NCBI RefSeq assembly: GCF_035046485.1
Contig: NC_085138.1
Span: 44,551,464-44,615,463, forward strand
Length of the DNA stretch: 64,000 nucleotides
From: Aedes albopictus
Taxonomy: Eukaryota > Arthropoda > Insecta > Diptera > Culicidae
Direction of reading: 5' to 3'
A program made the position numbers and the translations under genes. Positions 1 through 11,111 of the stretch are shown piece by piece (positions within the stretch are counted from its first letter, which is position 1; each line of letters begins with the position of its first letter). The notes beneath the pieces are model-generated. The model had not been told where the DNA came from and ran no database searches. It saw nothing but the letters and a program-made list of their open reading frames with translations.

Positions 1-42
1 ACGGTGTAATTGTCCTAACTTCAAATTCTTCCACAACGACAT

Positions 43-1665
43 TGCACAATGGTCCTCGAAACAGAATTACGAGGAAAGATGCATTCAGCGCCTTCAAATG
101 ATTTTCTAAATTAATATGGTCTTCTACAAAGTTGTTCCTAAAAATAAGGCCCTCTTTTCAATATACATGAAAATTAGGGTGGTCCATATTTTCAAAGAAA
201 TTGGAAACCAAACTTTTTTATTTACAAGAATAGCTGGAGGGGTGTTATTTTTGTAACTCAAGTAAAAAATACTTGAAAAGTGCTTATTTTTTCTAGAAAA
301 TCATCTGTTTTGTTTCAAATTTCTCATCAAAGTTGTCTCAGAACTATTTTTAGAGCTTTAAAAAACGCACATTTTCGTGCGCTCAGAATGTTGCTACGTC
401 ATTCCGTTCAAAAGATATTGATGATTTTCTAGAAAAAATAGGTACTTTTAAAATATTTTTCACTTGCCTTACAAAAATAACACCCCTCTAATTTTTTGAT
501 ATGTTTTATAACAACATTTCTTCTTTTGAATGCGGGCAAAAGATATTTTTATGTTTGCCCCAACCCTATGATTTTTCAAGAAAAAACGCCTGTAACGTTT
601 GAACCAAAAGAGATAACGACCATCTCAGCGCACGAAACGACGCGTCTTCAAATGCTCTACAAGTGTTTCTTGGGTGACTTTGATGAAAAATCGAAACTGA
701 AAAAGTTAACGCCGGAAAACCGGTTTTTCTTGAACCACCCTAAGCTTATTCAGAAAAATACCTCTAGATCGGTCAATTTTAAAGCTACATAAAAAGTGTC
801 TTCGGCAAACTTGCTCAAAATAGGTAGATCTACAACTATCCCGAAGAATGTATATAGTAGAGGGGGTCAACGTTGTATGGAGAAACTTTAAATTTGATCG
901 TATCAACCCGGAACAAAGCTTTTTCAATCTACATTAACGTCCAAAACAAGTGTGCAAAATTTGCATGGAAGTTAGTATGGGAAAACGTACTTTTTTTGCA
1001 TTTTACCCATAAGTTTAATTCTTTTGTCCAACTCCATGTAACTAATGACGTTAAAGTATAGCCTAGGATATACCGAAAAACTTTGCCGAAGACCGCAAAG
1101 TGATCCGACGCTTGTGAAAAAAGTTATTCGCCTGGTAACTTAGGTCAAAAATTGAGATTTTGTTATTGATATTATTCCTTTACATGTTAAATGTTACGCA
1201 CCACCGGGCAATCAGTACGTTATAACTTTTTTCACATAGGCTATACTTTACCGTCATTGGTTAGATTGTTTTAGACGAAAAATTTCAATTTATTAAAAAA
1301 ATGGCAAAAAGCACGTTTTCCCATACTTACTTCCATACAAATTTCAATCGCAATGCGGAAAACGGGGAAGCAACCAATCGCTCCCAAATTTTGCACAGTA
1401 ACTTTGGACGCTAAAATGAATCGAAAAAGCTTTGTTCCGAAAAATCGACTTTGTTGACCCAGTCTAGTATATAGTTATTCTTGCAAATAAAAAAGTTTTG
1501 TTCCCAATCTCTTTGAAAATATGGACCACCCTAATTTTCATGTATATTGAAAAGAGAGCCTTATTTTTAGGAACAACTTTGTAGAAGACCATATTAATCT
1601 AGAAAATCATTTGAAGCCGCTGAATGCATCTTTCCTCGTAAATCTGTTTCGTGGACCATTGTGCA
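43..1665. mobile_element. Long-TIR non-coding DNA element
   Basis: The two ends are inverted copies of each other for about 190 bp: the left arm starts TGCACAATGGTCC at 43 and its reverse complement ends at 1665, with only scattered mismatches. The interior is AT-rich and has no credible coding region. Related arms recur at about 22148 and 23907, and a shorter version of the same terminus (TGCACAATGG) bounds the element at 4942-7656, so this is a repeated family. The structure is that of a MITE or foldback element moved in trans; the superfamily cannot be assigned because no clear target duplication is visible. Confidence 0.7.
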
Positions 1666-1741
1666 TTGGTACTTTTTTGTCAGAATTATTGATATTTTTT
1701 TTAGTTTTTTATTCTAAATAAGCAAAAATACACTCCTGGAA

Positions 1742-2739
1742 ATGGGCCCCCACAACAACGTGGCCCCGGGCCCCCCCATTTGTAAATCCGACCCTGACTG
1801 CTTCCATTGCAACGCGCTGGACAAAATGGAAACGGTCGCTGGAATTGTTCCTCGAAGTAAACTGCGTGGCTCTACCATCGAGAAAAAAGTCGTACCTCTT
1901 GCATTTTGGTGGCTCACCGATCCAGGACCTTTTTTACGACACACCCAACCAGGATGCACAGCCTCCAGTTGGTTCGGACGTTTACACGGAGGTAATCAAA
2001 CTGTTGGATGCTCATTTCGCACCTTTCTCCAACATCCCGTACGACCGCTATGTGTTTCGGCAGATAAAACAAGCGGAGGATGAAACTGTTGAGATGTTCG
2101 TCAGCAGGCTGCGAGAGCAAGGACGTTTGTGCGATTACGGGAATGCACTCGATTTGCGCGTTACTAAGCAGGTGTTCGACAACAGCCTATCGGATGAGTT
2201 GCGAGAGGTCATTATCAAGAAGAAGTTGATCAGCGTGGAAGAAATAGTGCAGGAGGTGCGCATCCTTAAAACAGTGCATCGCAATAAGGAGAATATGAAG
2301 AACAATGCAGTGCCAGTGGACCAAACAACGTGAACCTATTCAAAAAAGGAACGAAAAAGGACTTATGCTTTCGATGCGGTAATATCGGACATTTTGCAAA
2401 CGATAAGTGTTGTCCCGCGAAGAATAAAGTTTGCGATAGTTGCATACTAGTAGAGCACTTCAGTAAAATGTGCAAAACCAAGCCAGAGAGCCGGAAAGCG
2501 AAGGAAAAAAGGGCAAGAAGGTGTGGCAGATTCAGGATTCGGATGACAAAGGTAGCGCCCGAGCCGACAGCAGTTCCAGTAGTGAATATAGCGACGACGA
2601 TATACAGCAAATCTATGCTACTGGAAGCAACAACGAGTTGGTGACATGCCACATAGGCGGCGTTAAGTTGGATTGGATTGTGGACACCGGGGCCCATGTA
2701 AGCGTAATCAGCCGGAAGGCATGGCGCTACCTAAAGTAA
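1742..2739 (+). pseudogene. gypsy gag and protease remnant
   Basis: A gag-like stretch (about 1845-2333) contains a YLLHFGG-type motif and a capsid-like helical region, typical of insect Ty3/gypsy gag. After a frame change, 2366-2470 encodes a zinc knuckle (CFRCGNIGHFANDKC) and a second Cys-rich box. A third frame (2641-2739) carries the aspartic protease active site as DTGA, inside an IVDTGAHVSVI context. The shifts between these frames and the missing 5' end show the gene is dead. No upstream LTR or primer-binding site is visible before 1742; the sequence there is AT-rich. Confidence 0.75.
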
Positions 2740-2760
2740 AATGGGTTTAAATTCGAGGCG

Positions 2761-4042
2761 ATGCATAAACCTCGAAGCTACCTTAGCGTCTGCGGGGACG
2801 GTAAACTGAGGGTCTACAAAACGTTCAGTACGAATAAAGCCACCTGTTCAAACAGCGTGTTCCACGAGATGTATGTTGTGGACAGTGAAACCGGTGCTAA
2901 TTTGTTGTGTAAAAATACATCGTTGGAGTTGAAAATCCTGGAAATCCACGGCGAGCTGTCCTGCGTTCCCGAAAAAAAGAACTGAAGGTTGGAAAGATGC
3001 AGAATGTGCAGATGGAAACCCAGATCAACCAAGACGTAGTTCCGGTTTTACAACCCTGCCGGCGTCTGCCGATTCCTCTGCAGAGCGTAGTCGAGGAGAA
3101 GCTGGATGATCTGTTGAAGCAGGACATCATAGATCCTCGTAGTGACCCCGAAAGATGGAGGAAACGTGTACAACTGTGCGTTGATATGCGTATGGCTAAC
3201 AAATCCATAATCCCTGAACGACATCCGCTACGACGTTCGAAGAGATAATGCCCCATTTGGAGTATTTTATCAAAATTGACCTGGTGAAAGTATTCCACCA
3301 GATAGAGCTGGAGCCTGCTTCGCGTGAAATAACCACTTTTGTAACTCCGACTGCATACTACCGTTACCGTGTTTGGGATGAACTGCTCCGCAGGAACATT
3401 CCAGCGGGAAATCGAACGTGTTTTGAAGGGTATTAAAGGAGTACGCGTATTCATCGACGACATTCTCGTATACGCAGAAACAAAGGCGGAGCACGACTCT
3501 AGAGTGGAGTTAGTGCTAAAACGGCTGCAGGAACACGGACTGACGATCAACCGAGGAAAATGTGAATTAGGGCAAACATCAGTAGATTTCAAGCGCCACC
3601 CAAGCAAGGCTACTACCGAAAAACAAAAAAATAGTGCTGTGCAGTCAGGCATCTACAAAACGCTACCGACATGCACAGTTTTCTAGGGCTGGTGAACTAC
3701 GTCGGTTAGTTCATACCAAATCTCTCGGAAATGTCAACCACCCTTCGTCAAATAGCAGATCAGGGCGCTAAATTTGAATGGACGAAGGAACGCCCACGAT
3801 GTTTCGAGAAAATCAATGCTGCCCTGGTTAACCCTAAGCACCTCGGATACATCAGGCACACTGCTTATCACCGATGCCAGCGACAACGGTCTGGATGCAG
3901 TCATGGTGCAGATCATCCGCACAACGATGCCCGAGTCATCAGCTACGCTAGTAAAAGCCTCACCAAAACTGAACGGAAGTACTCAACACCCGATAAGGAA
4001 ACTCTGGCTATCGCCTGGGCTGCTGAACGGTTTCAGATGTAG
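2761..4042 (+). pseudogene. gypsy reverse transcriptase and RNase H remnant
   Basis: The stretch 2997-3248 carries the N-terminal RT region. 3248-3436 carries the segment around the first catalytic Asp (IKIDLVKVFHQIEL). 3440-3560 carries the catalytic box as FIDDILVY. RNase H follows at about 3860-4042, with the start (LLITDAS) and a diagnostic YASKSLTKTERKYSTPDKE stretch in different frames. Reading frame changes occur at least near 3250, 3400, 3680 and 3850. Order and motifs place it in Ty3/gypsy rather than copia or BEL. Confidence 0.8.
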
Positions 4043-4059
4043 CTAACCGGTATGGAGTT

Positions 4060-4648
4060 CACCGTAATGACCGATCACAAGCCGTTAGTGGGCATTTTCA
4101 ACGAGAAGATGAGATGCGATGACGATGTACGAGATTATACTGTATTCGCGAAAGGATGCGCAGTTGCAGAAAGTAAAAAAAGGCATTACACGATGATCAG
4201 TGGCAAGACGATTTGAAACAATACGCAGTGTTCAAAGGAGAGCTTTGTTTCGCAAATGAAGTTCTACTGAGGGGATCTAGGATTGTCATCCCGTTAAAGT
4301 TGCGAGAGACGGTTCTAAAATTGGCGCACATCGGTCATCCAGGTCGCGAGAAAATGAAACGAAGAATGCGGATTGCTGTTTGGTGGCCGGGTATGGACGG
4401 AGATGCAGGGAGAGAGCGTGTCGAGAGTGTTTCGATTACCAACTAGTTGCACCTTTCGAAAAACCGGAGCCCATGTGCATAAGGGACCTACCAGGTGCTC
4501 CATGAGTCTACCTGGTGGAAGATTTCTTCGGACCTCTTCCGGATAGTAGTTATTTATTCGTGCTGCTGATTGACCTCTACAGTCGATATGTTTTGGCTGA
4601 ACCGATGACGAGAACTACTTCTGGTGATGTGATTCGGTTTATGAAAGG
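4060..4648 (+). pseudogene. gypsy integrase, N-terminal part
   Basis: Around 4213-4446 is the integrase HHCC-like region (AHIGHPGREKMKRRM followed by VWWPGMD). The catalytic core begins near 4510 (EDFFGPLPDSSYLFVLLIDLYSRY), holding the first catalytic Asp. An in-frame stop lies near 4504. The frame runs to 4648 and is cut by a mobile element whose TA target duplication is 4649-4650 and 8078-8079. Confidence 0.75.
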
Positions 4649-5129
4649 TACACGCAAAACAAGAAAAGCTACCAAAAATTGAGATATGCCTTTTCTACCA
4701 ATTTATGTATTAAAAACGTACAGAAAATGTGATAAATCATAATCCATTCGTTGTATTAAGATGCGCTACACGGTTCCATACCTTCCATACCACTACACAC
4801 AAACACCTCCATTCAAACCCGAGAAGTTGAACCGGGTTGCGTCTAAAAATAACTTTCGCTTCCCTGCTGAGCTTCGCGTCCTATTGTCTACATGGAATTT
4901 TCCACTTGCAAACAGCAACCTGCTGGATGCGGGCTTTTCAGTGCACAATGGGTCTAGAGTCGTATTTACGAAGGCAAAAATGTTTCTGCCAAGTTCTGTC
5001 ATTTCTTTTTTTTTCATTATTGTGAAATGATTACGGTCAATCAAGTGTGGCTTATCCAAAAATCTGCTGATTAATTATTCTCTATACAATATCAGAATGT
5101 TTAACAAAGTTATAGCAAATTTACAAAAA

Positions 5130-5172
5130 TAACACATTCGATTGATTTGATTGATTTGTCTTTATTCAAAAG
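5130..5172 (-). repeat. Retroposon 3'-end fragment with TTGATT tail
   Basis: On the - strand this reads as GGGCTGAAA, then an AATAAAGACAAATCAA stretch and short TCAAT-type repeats. The same string occurs in the same orientation near 23326-23371. It looks like the common 3' terminus of a mosquito retroposon carrying its own poly-adenylation signal. The family is not identified. Confidence 0.4.
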
Positions 5173-5569
5173 ACTTTCAGCCCTTGGATACAACATTCGA
5201 ATCATTAGAACTTTTCGAAAAGTTTTCAATAAATTGCAACTTTTTTGCCTTCGGTCATATTTTAGTCGAGTCCAACGATACATGAAGACCAATACATTAG
5301 TCACAAACTTTCAAAATTTAATTTAATTCGGTTCGCTTAGTCCTAAGGTACACTCATTTGATAAACGGAAGTCAAAAACTAGATATAGATAAAAGGGCTC
5401 TAATTTCGTGTAAAGTTGAATAATCAATCAAGCCCAAATTTGCACCAATTAAATCAAACTCGTTGAGGAACAAGTAATCAAAATTTGAATAGTTTTGGTG
5501 GACTTTATAAAAGGACACAACTTGCTAAAAATGTTTTAGGCAATTTTTAAAACTTAGCATATTTAAGTC

Positions 5570-7215
5570 AAGTCAAAGGTTTTTCAAAGAGCTATATATT
5601 AGTCATAAATGTGCAAAATTTCATTTCATTCGGTTCACTTAATCCAGAGATATAGCAGTTTAACTAAGAACACTCAAATATGAAACATTTTACTAGAGTC
5701 GCTCCAACTTCATGTAAAACTATCCAATCGAGCTCAAATTTGTACCATTTATAGCTAATTAGTTGTGCAACTAGCAGATAAAATTTGAGAATATTCCCTA
5801 CACATTACAGAAAGTTAATAAGTAAAAGATACATGCTTCTACTAATTTGCAACTAACGCCGTCTACTGACAGAATCCTGAACTAATCAGCTAATCAACTG
5901 AAACGCCTTAATAAACCAAACAACATTGCCGAAGAAACCAACTTTCTAAGTTATCAGAGTTCTGAGATATATGGAATAGAATAATTAATTTATCGTCAGC
6001 GCTACCTAGTGGTAGAATTTTGAATCAAACGGCCCATCACCAGTAAAACCTTGGCTGGCCTAACAACTTTGCCAAGTATACCGAATATTTAAGTAATCAT
6101 GGTGCTAAGATGTACGGTATGGAAATTTCACCAGTGCTACGTCTTGCTGTCTGTGATATCTGTCATACCAGAGACAAACAGACGTAACACTGATAAAATC
6201 ATCCTGGTTACTTAGAGAGTTGGTGTCTTCGGCAATATTATTTGGCTGGTCAAGAACTAACAAATGATGAGCCGTTTGATTCAAAATTCCACCACAAGGC
6301 AGCGCTAGTGAGCAAACAAATATTATACAGGTCGGACTCGATTATCCGGGTGATTCCAAAATTATTTCACCCCGGATAATCGAATCACCCGGATAATCGA
6401 GCCATGCTTCTTTTCTTTTATTTTTGATGTTCTTCAATTAAAAACTGTTCGTTAAACATAGAAACTAACATACATAACGTTGTAGTTCCTAAACTCAACT
6501 TCTGGTATTATTACAACCATGTTTTTTTTAAAATGAAATTTTAGCTGAAAAATGTGCATAAATAAAAACAATTTACAAATAGGCTAAATCCTACTTACAG
6601 GTGTTGTATTTGATGTTTATCACATTTTTTGACGTATTGTAATCTAAAAATTTGTAAACAAAGCAAAAACAAACTTTTCCTCGGATAATCGAGCCATTTT
6701 CCCGGATAATCGAGCCCCGGATAATCGGGCCCCCGGTTAATTGAACCCCCGGATAATCGAGTCCGACCTGTATTCCATATATCTCAGGGCTCAGGTCACT
6801 TAGAAAGTTGATGTCTTCGGCGATGTTGTTAGGTTGGTTACGGCCGCTCAGTTGATTAGCTGATTGGTTCAAGGTTCTGTCAGTAGGCGGCGCTAGTTAC
6901 GAATTAATTGAAGCATGCAACTTTTATTTATTATTTCAAATATATTCAGCAAGCTGTAACTTTTTCAAAAATGCACCAAATATTCTCAAATTTTTCCTGC
7001 CAGTTGCACAACTAGTAAGCTATAAACGGTACAAATTTGGGCTCGATTGGATATCTTTACATAAAATTGGAGCAACTCTAATAAAGTAGTTCATATTTGA
7101 GTGTTCTTCGTTTAATTGCTATATCTCTGGATCAAGTGAACCGAATGAAATGCGACATTGCATAATTATGACTAATACATAGCTCTTTGAAAAACCTTTG
7201 ACTTGACTTAGACAC
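5570..7215. repeat. Large inverted repeat (foldback arms)
   Basis: The left arm (about 5570-5990) and right arm (about 6775-7215) are inverted, diverged copies of each other. Paired landmarks include AATCCAGAGATATAG versus CTATATCTCTGGATC and the shared AACATTGCCGAAGA-type string. A second inner pair (about 5995-6060 versus 6250-6310) and a central hairpin (6132-6155 with 6170-6192) complete a nearly symmetrical palindrome, interrupted by the MITE at 6328-6770. A related single arm also lies at 7260-7400. Confidence 0.7.
6328..6770. mobile_element. pogo-like MITE with TA target duplication
   Basis: Perfect terminal inverted repeats (CAGGTCGGACTCGATTATCC and its reverse complement) are flanked by TA at 6326-6327 and 6771-6772. 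The TIR begins CAG and contains GATTATCC, resembling pogo/Tigger-type ends. The 443 bp have no transposase. Near both ends the string CCGGATAATCGA is repeated several times in direct and inverted orientation. It inserted into the palindrome described at 5570-7215. Confidence 0.8.
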
Positions 7216-7744
7216 GTTCATAGAAAACAAACTTACAGCTTGTTGATTACTTCACGAAAAAATATCCATCATTTGAATGATTTTGCAAATGTGTAACTAG
7301 CGCCGCCTAGTGGACCATTAACTGTAAGCCCTTGACTCACTTAACAACGTTGTCGAAGACACCAACTTTCTAAGTGGTGAGAGTCCTGAGATATATGAAA
7401 TTTAGAATTTGCCGTTTATTGGTGGAATTTCTAATTAAACGATCCATCACCATCCATCATGGCATCGCAAATAAAATTATTAGAAAGCAGATTTTTGAAT
7501 CAGTTTAACCAGACGAACCACCCTAACATAACAATAATAGGGAATAGGGTCAACAATTGAAAATAAACTTTCTAAAACACAATATGTGTCTAAAAACTTA
7601 AAGCTGAAGCTCAAACAGTTTTGTCTTCGCAAATACGGCTCTGGACCCATTGTGCATTGTGGCGGCTGTATCACTTCCATCACCAAGCCACGTTTGTGTT
7701 GATGATGATGGCTTTCAGCCTCTTGTATTTTCATGTGCAGTTAT

Positions 7745-7816
7745 AGCCGTGCTGGTTAGAGCGCAGGATACTGTGTATCACCATGATAGTGTCTCGGTTC
7801 GATTCCCACCGTCGCC
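7745..7816 (+). repeat. tRNA-like segment, probable SINE head
   Basis: The segment contains an A-box-like TGGTTAGAGCG and, about 40 bp later, a B-box GGTTCGATTCC, spaced as in a tRNA. The arms do not fold into a good cloverleaf, so this is more likely a tRNA-derived SINE or decayed tRNA pseudogene than a functional tRNA gene. The downstream body is not recognised. Confidence 0.45.
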
Positions 7817-8077
7817 CGTATTTCTTTTTAAACATGTATTGGTATTTGATGCCGCCGCTGCTGCCATGATCAGTCTAAAAATAGAACAAATAATGAGAAA
7901 CCAGTGCGACAGAACACACGCACACATGCGAAATTTTCCTTTTCCAGATTCTAGGAAGCCAATACAATTTTTGGTATACTGCCACCTACCAATTTTTGTA
8001 TTTGCAAGGCCCTAATACAATATTTGTATATGTTTCATACCCTATTGTATTGGAATCTGCCAATCTCAGGTTGCGTG

Positions 8078-8743
8078 TATTTTCACCAGGGTGGGACTAC
8101 CATTCAGGGATGCCACATGATTTTTTGAATAATCCGTATCACTTTTTTCAAAAATCTGTATCCCATACAAAAAAATATCTACCTTTTATCTCAAAAATCT
8201 GAATTTCATATAAAACGAAATCTGTACTGGTGCCCTAAAATCTGTATGATACAGATAAACCTGTATATATGGTATCCCTGCTACCACTAGTGTTGACATT
8301 CGACAACGCTAGGAACTTCACAAGCCAGGAGATGAAAGACTACTGCTTCGATAACGGAATCAAGCTGACCCATACTACTCCGTACTACTCTAGCGCTGAC
8401 GGCGAAGTCGAGCGCCAAAACCGGTCAATCCAGAAAGTACTAAAGATAAGCAAACAACAAAACGCGGACTGGAAAGCTGGTCTATAGGAATACCTGTACC
8501 TACATGTATTCTGTGACCCCACATTCCGTGACGAGAGTCGCATCGGCCGAACTAATGTTCGCAAGAAGATTTCGAGATTTGATTCCCCATTTTCCACTGC
8601 AAGTTCTGGACGACAGCGATCTGCGTGATCGAGACCAGGAGAAGACACCAGATGCAGCAGAAACGGATATCGCATTTGAACCGGTTAGATCAGCTAGGCA
8701 GAACCGCCCGATAACGCGGCCTAAACGATATTGTTGCGAATAG
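8078..8743 (+). pseudogene. gypsy integrase, C-terminal part
   Basis: The integrase frame resumes at 8078, is broken by a MITE at 8105-8280, and continues from 8289. It includes the second catalytic Asp in a TFDNARNFTS context and the Glu region (YYSSADGEVERQNRSIQKV), then a C-terminal tail rich in charged residues. A stop interrupts it near 8486 and the frame changes at about 8500. The tail ends at 8743 inside what appears to be the start of the 3' LTR. Confidence 0.75.
8105..8280. mobile_element. 176-bp hAT-like MITE
   Basis: The ends are CAGGGATGCCA and the reverse complement of TGGTATCCCTG, differing at one position. The flanks 8097-8104 (CTACCATT) and 8281-8288 (CTACCACT) form an 8-bp target duplication with one mismatch, the length typical of hAT elements. 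The interior is made of repeated AATCTGTAT-type motifs. It interrupts the gypsy integrase remnant. Confidence 0.8.
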
Positions 8744-9060
8744 TTCCTATACGTTAGGGTCTTGTGGAACTGGCAACCCTGAAGCGAGAGCGACGTTCGA
8801 TAGAGCAAATGTCTATTGGAAGGAGCGTATAAAGAGCAGTGCGTTTTAGTTCGTGGAAGGCAGAACAACGATGGATTGTGCACTGTTGGAAGATTTGTGC
8901 GTGAACTAATACTACAACGTAAGATAGTTTATATGGTAATTATTAACTGTTAAATTAATTATACTTCAATAAATTTGCAGTTTTTGAAGCTGCTTGAAAT
9001 AGAAGTTGCTCTCAAAATTTGCAGTTTTTGAAGCTGCTTGAAATAGAAGTTGCTCTCAAA
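8732..9060 (+). repeat. LTR-like sequence with a 43-bp tandem duplication
   Basis: This follows the gypsy pol remnant and starts TGTTGCGAATAG. It contains a TATAAAGAG promoter-like box (8829) and an AATAAA signal (8969). Near its end a 43-bp segment is directly repeated: 8974-9016 and 9017-9059 are identical copies starting TTTGCAGTTTTTGAAG. It is most likely the 3' LTR of the gypsy element; the exact end is uncertain because no second LTR survives. Confidence 0.5.
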
Positions 9061-9082
9061 ATGGTATTCTAGTTCCGAATGT

Positions 9083-9559
9083 ACCACACGCCCCAACAAA
9101 ACGGCGTATCCAAGAGGATTATGAACGTGGGATTGCTGAGATCGAAGCGGAATTCGAGGAAGCTGCCAGGAAGATGCAGTTGAACTTCATCAAAGAAATA
9201 GAGGAAGTTAAAAGACAATTTAGTGAAAATACATCGGGCGAAATATCGGCAATTAAACCTTCACTAAATCATGTCTGTACTACTGATCACCAAAACAGGG
9301 CATCGATTTCAAATCGTTTGGCATCCCCAACTCGATCAAGTTCTGAAGAGGTGTTTGTAGAAGAGTATAACAACGATCAACCATCCGAAAGAGTAAAAGC
9401 CTCTGCATCACAGCTTGTGTCATCACTTTCTGTTGGACAGAATGCATCCCGCAATCCTATTCCTAGGAACAAACATTATATGATATGGAATAGGTTCACA
9501 AAGTACACTGCTAGAAGCTACGTATTGAAAAGACAAACGATCACTCAATTTCTATTATG
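9083..9559 (+). pseudogene. gag-like coiled-coil fragment
   Basis: A reading frame with no stop codon encodes a Glu/Lys-rich helical stretch (AEIEAEFEEAARKMQ and onward), then a Ser-rich linker with a QLVSSLS motif, and stops at 9557-9559. The composition and layout resemble the N-terminus of BEL/Pao gag polyproteins, and a BEL-like LTR candidate follows at 9760. No zinc knuckle or pol follows, so it is a fragment at best. The assignment is tentative and the start is not defined. Confidence 0.35.
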
Positions 9560-9759
9560 AGAGAATGCGAAAAAACGTGGATACGGGGAAATAGTGACTT
9601 GTATTGTAGGTAGAGTGTGTGTGGTTTTCGATCCCGGTGGTAGCTGTATCAACAGTGGCGATTGCTCACACTGTCAGGTAGATCGTAATGCGATGATTGT
9701 TTGCCGTACTGAATGATGTTTCATTCCATGCGAATGCGGCAATAAGATGATTAGACCTG

Positions 9760-9997
9760 TTCACCAGTTTCACGGGTGGGAGAATGTTGAGATGAAAATG
9801 CTGTGAAACTGGCAACACGGACTGAATAAAAGAGATGAGTGAAGGGTAAGATAATTTGTTGATTGGAGGTACATCTTTGGAAAGTGCGGAATAAGATACC
9901 AAAATGTATGTATATAATTGTTTGTAGTTTAAGATTGATTGTAATAAAATAAACTGAATTCCAGCATTGAAGCTGCATAACATAAAAGCTGCTATCA
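9760..9997 (+). repeat. Candidate solo LTR
   Basis: The stretch begins TGTTCACCAG and ends GCTGCTATCA, giving TG...CA termini. Inside are an AACTGGCAACACGG stretch, AATAAAAG (9826) and AATAAAATAAA (9942). A similar AACTGGCAAC string lies in the LTR-like regions at 8768 and 10137, suggesting three related LTR remnants in 1.5 kb. No flanking 5-bp duplication was confirmed. Confidence 0.35.
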
Positions 9998-10118
9998 ATC
10001 ATCGGTGTATCGCGCCAAAGGTGACATTCCTTCGCAACATATATTATGATTACCATCTTGATTGAACGTTTAGTTTCTCGATATTTTGCAACTTTGTTTA
10101 AATAAATAAAGGGAGATA

Positions 10119-10266
10119 TGTTGTAATTTCCTAATAACTGGCAACACAGTTGTGCCGACTATGTGAACTGAGGAAGAATAAAGAGTTAGTTTCTTGTACG
10201 CGCGCGAGTTTCTCTTCGACTTCGTCACAATCAGTGTTCCTCAACCAACGCAAGTTTTGACCAATC
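10119..10266 (+). repeat. LTR-like fragment
   Basis: The stretch starts TGTTGTAATTTCC and contains AACTGGCAACACAG, with AATAAAGAG about 45 bp later, resembling the LTR-like segment at 8732. The right end is cut by the target site of the I-clade element at 10267. Low confidence. Confidence 0.25.
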
Positions 10267-10279
10267 ATATATTTTCAAA

Positions 10280-11111
10280 TTAGACTCTTTGGCGAGCGTT
10301 CGTGCGAGACAGTCGCAACTTTTCGTTCGTCCGGTTTGTCTCCCGATTCTATCCAGTTCGGTGGCTTTTTCCAAAGTGCTAGTTTTCCGAGTGATCAAGT
10401 GTTGAAGTGATTATCCCTAGTGGGTCGAGTGCGGTTGGCTAGGCCACAATTTTTGCCGCAAAAGTTCGTTTGGTTTGAGTAAAGTTCACGTTTTCATTAT
10501 ACATATCACGTGGCGCATTGTCCAATTATCGAGCACAGCAGTGCAGCACCCCCCGCACACCGCGCCGCTCGCGCGGCCGTGATCGGCTTCTTCCAGTGAG
10601 TACCCAAGCTCATCGTCGTCGACAGCAGCAGCCCACCGAGAGAAGAGCAGAGAGCGTTCAACCGCCGCACACCAGCGCAGCGTCGGGCGCTCAGCAGCAG
10701 CTCGCTTCCTCCCTGTGCGGGCCATCCGATCGCTTGGACCTGTCGTCGTCGAGCCTGTGGCTAAACAGAGTGCACAAAGATAAGTACATAAAGTTACCTC
10801 TCGTTGTTCCCCCCTCTCCACCGACTCTTTGATTAGATTTAATTTGGTACATAAGCAGTTTTTTCTCACTTTTCTTGTAGCGTTAATTTTGTCCCTTGTT
10901 TTTTGATTATTTCTCGTCCCCGTGATAGTGTTAGTTTAAGGTTTTTGAGTGCCCCGTGGTGGTAGTCAACTACCACAATGGGCGATGATGACGATGGCGG
11001 GGGTACGTCGTACCGCATCAACGAAGCTTCGTTATTGGCATCGGACTGCTCGAGCCAACAAGGCGATGTAAATGCTAATCCCTTTGTTTCCTTCACCCTG
11101 GTGCTTCTGCA
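10280..11111 (+). promoter_or_regulatory. 5' UTR / internal promoter region of the I-clade element
   Basis: About 830 bp precede ORF1. The region is GC-richer than its surroundings, beginning TTAGACTCTTTGGCGAGCG with GCGAGCGTTCGTGCGAGAC downstream. Full-length I elements carry an internal promoter here; no individual box can be proven from sequence. Several short out-of-frame ORFs are present, including one starting at 10978. Confidence 0.5.

Larger units (their letters stand above)
4942..7656. mobile_element. Foldback-type element with TGCACAATGGGTC termini
   Basis: The left end (TGCACAATGGGTCTAGAG at 4942) and the right end (reverse complement reads TGCACAATGGGTCCAGAG, ending at 7656) are inverted copies extending about 40 bp through a GTATTTACGAAGGCAAAA-like stretch. 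The first ten bases match the termini of the element at 43-1665, so the two belong to related families. It contains secondary insertions, including the MITE at 6328-6770. No protein-coding potential was recognised. Confidence 0.6.
4651..8077. mobile_element. 3.4 kb TA-flanked insertion splitting gypsy integrase
   Basis: The termini are short inverted repeats (CACGCAA at 4651 and TTGCGTG ending at 8077) flanked on both sides by TA. Excising 4651-8077 plus one TA brings the integrase frame back in phase, which is strong evidence for the exact boundaries. The interior is itself a nest: a long-TIR element (4942-7656), large foldback arms, a pogo-like MITE and a tRNA-like segment. No transposase is visible. 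The TA duplication suggests Tc1/mariner-type mobilisation, but a TIR this short leaves the superfamily open. Confidence 0.6.
1742..9059 (+). mobile_element. Degenerate Ty3/gypsy LTR retrotransposon, interrupted
   Basis: Pieces of gag, zinc knuckle, protease, reverse transcriptase, RNase H and integrase appear in the canonical Ty3/gypsy order, broken by many frameshifts and stops. The pol region stops at 4648 and resumes at 8078; a 3.4 kb TA-flanked element and, slightly downstream, a 176-bp MITE account for the gap. The 5' LTR and the start of gag are missing. A 3' LTR-like stretch starts near 8732. The copy is old and cannot encode its proteins. Confidence 0.8.

Noticed and set aside
6591..6872. 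93-residue - strand frame
   Set aside because: Lies in the MITE and its flank; made of the repeated GGATAATCGA string.
7745..7816. Functional tRNA gene
   Set aside because: A and B boxes are present but the acceptor and T stems do not pair well; a SINE or pseudogene is likelier.
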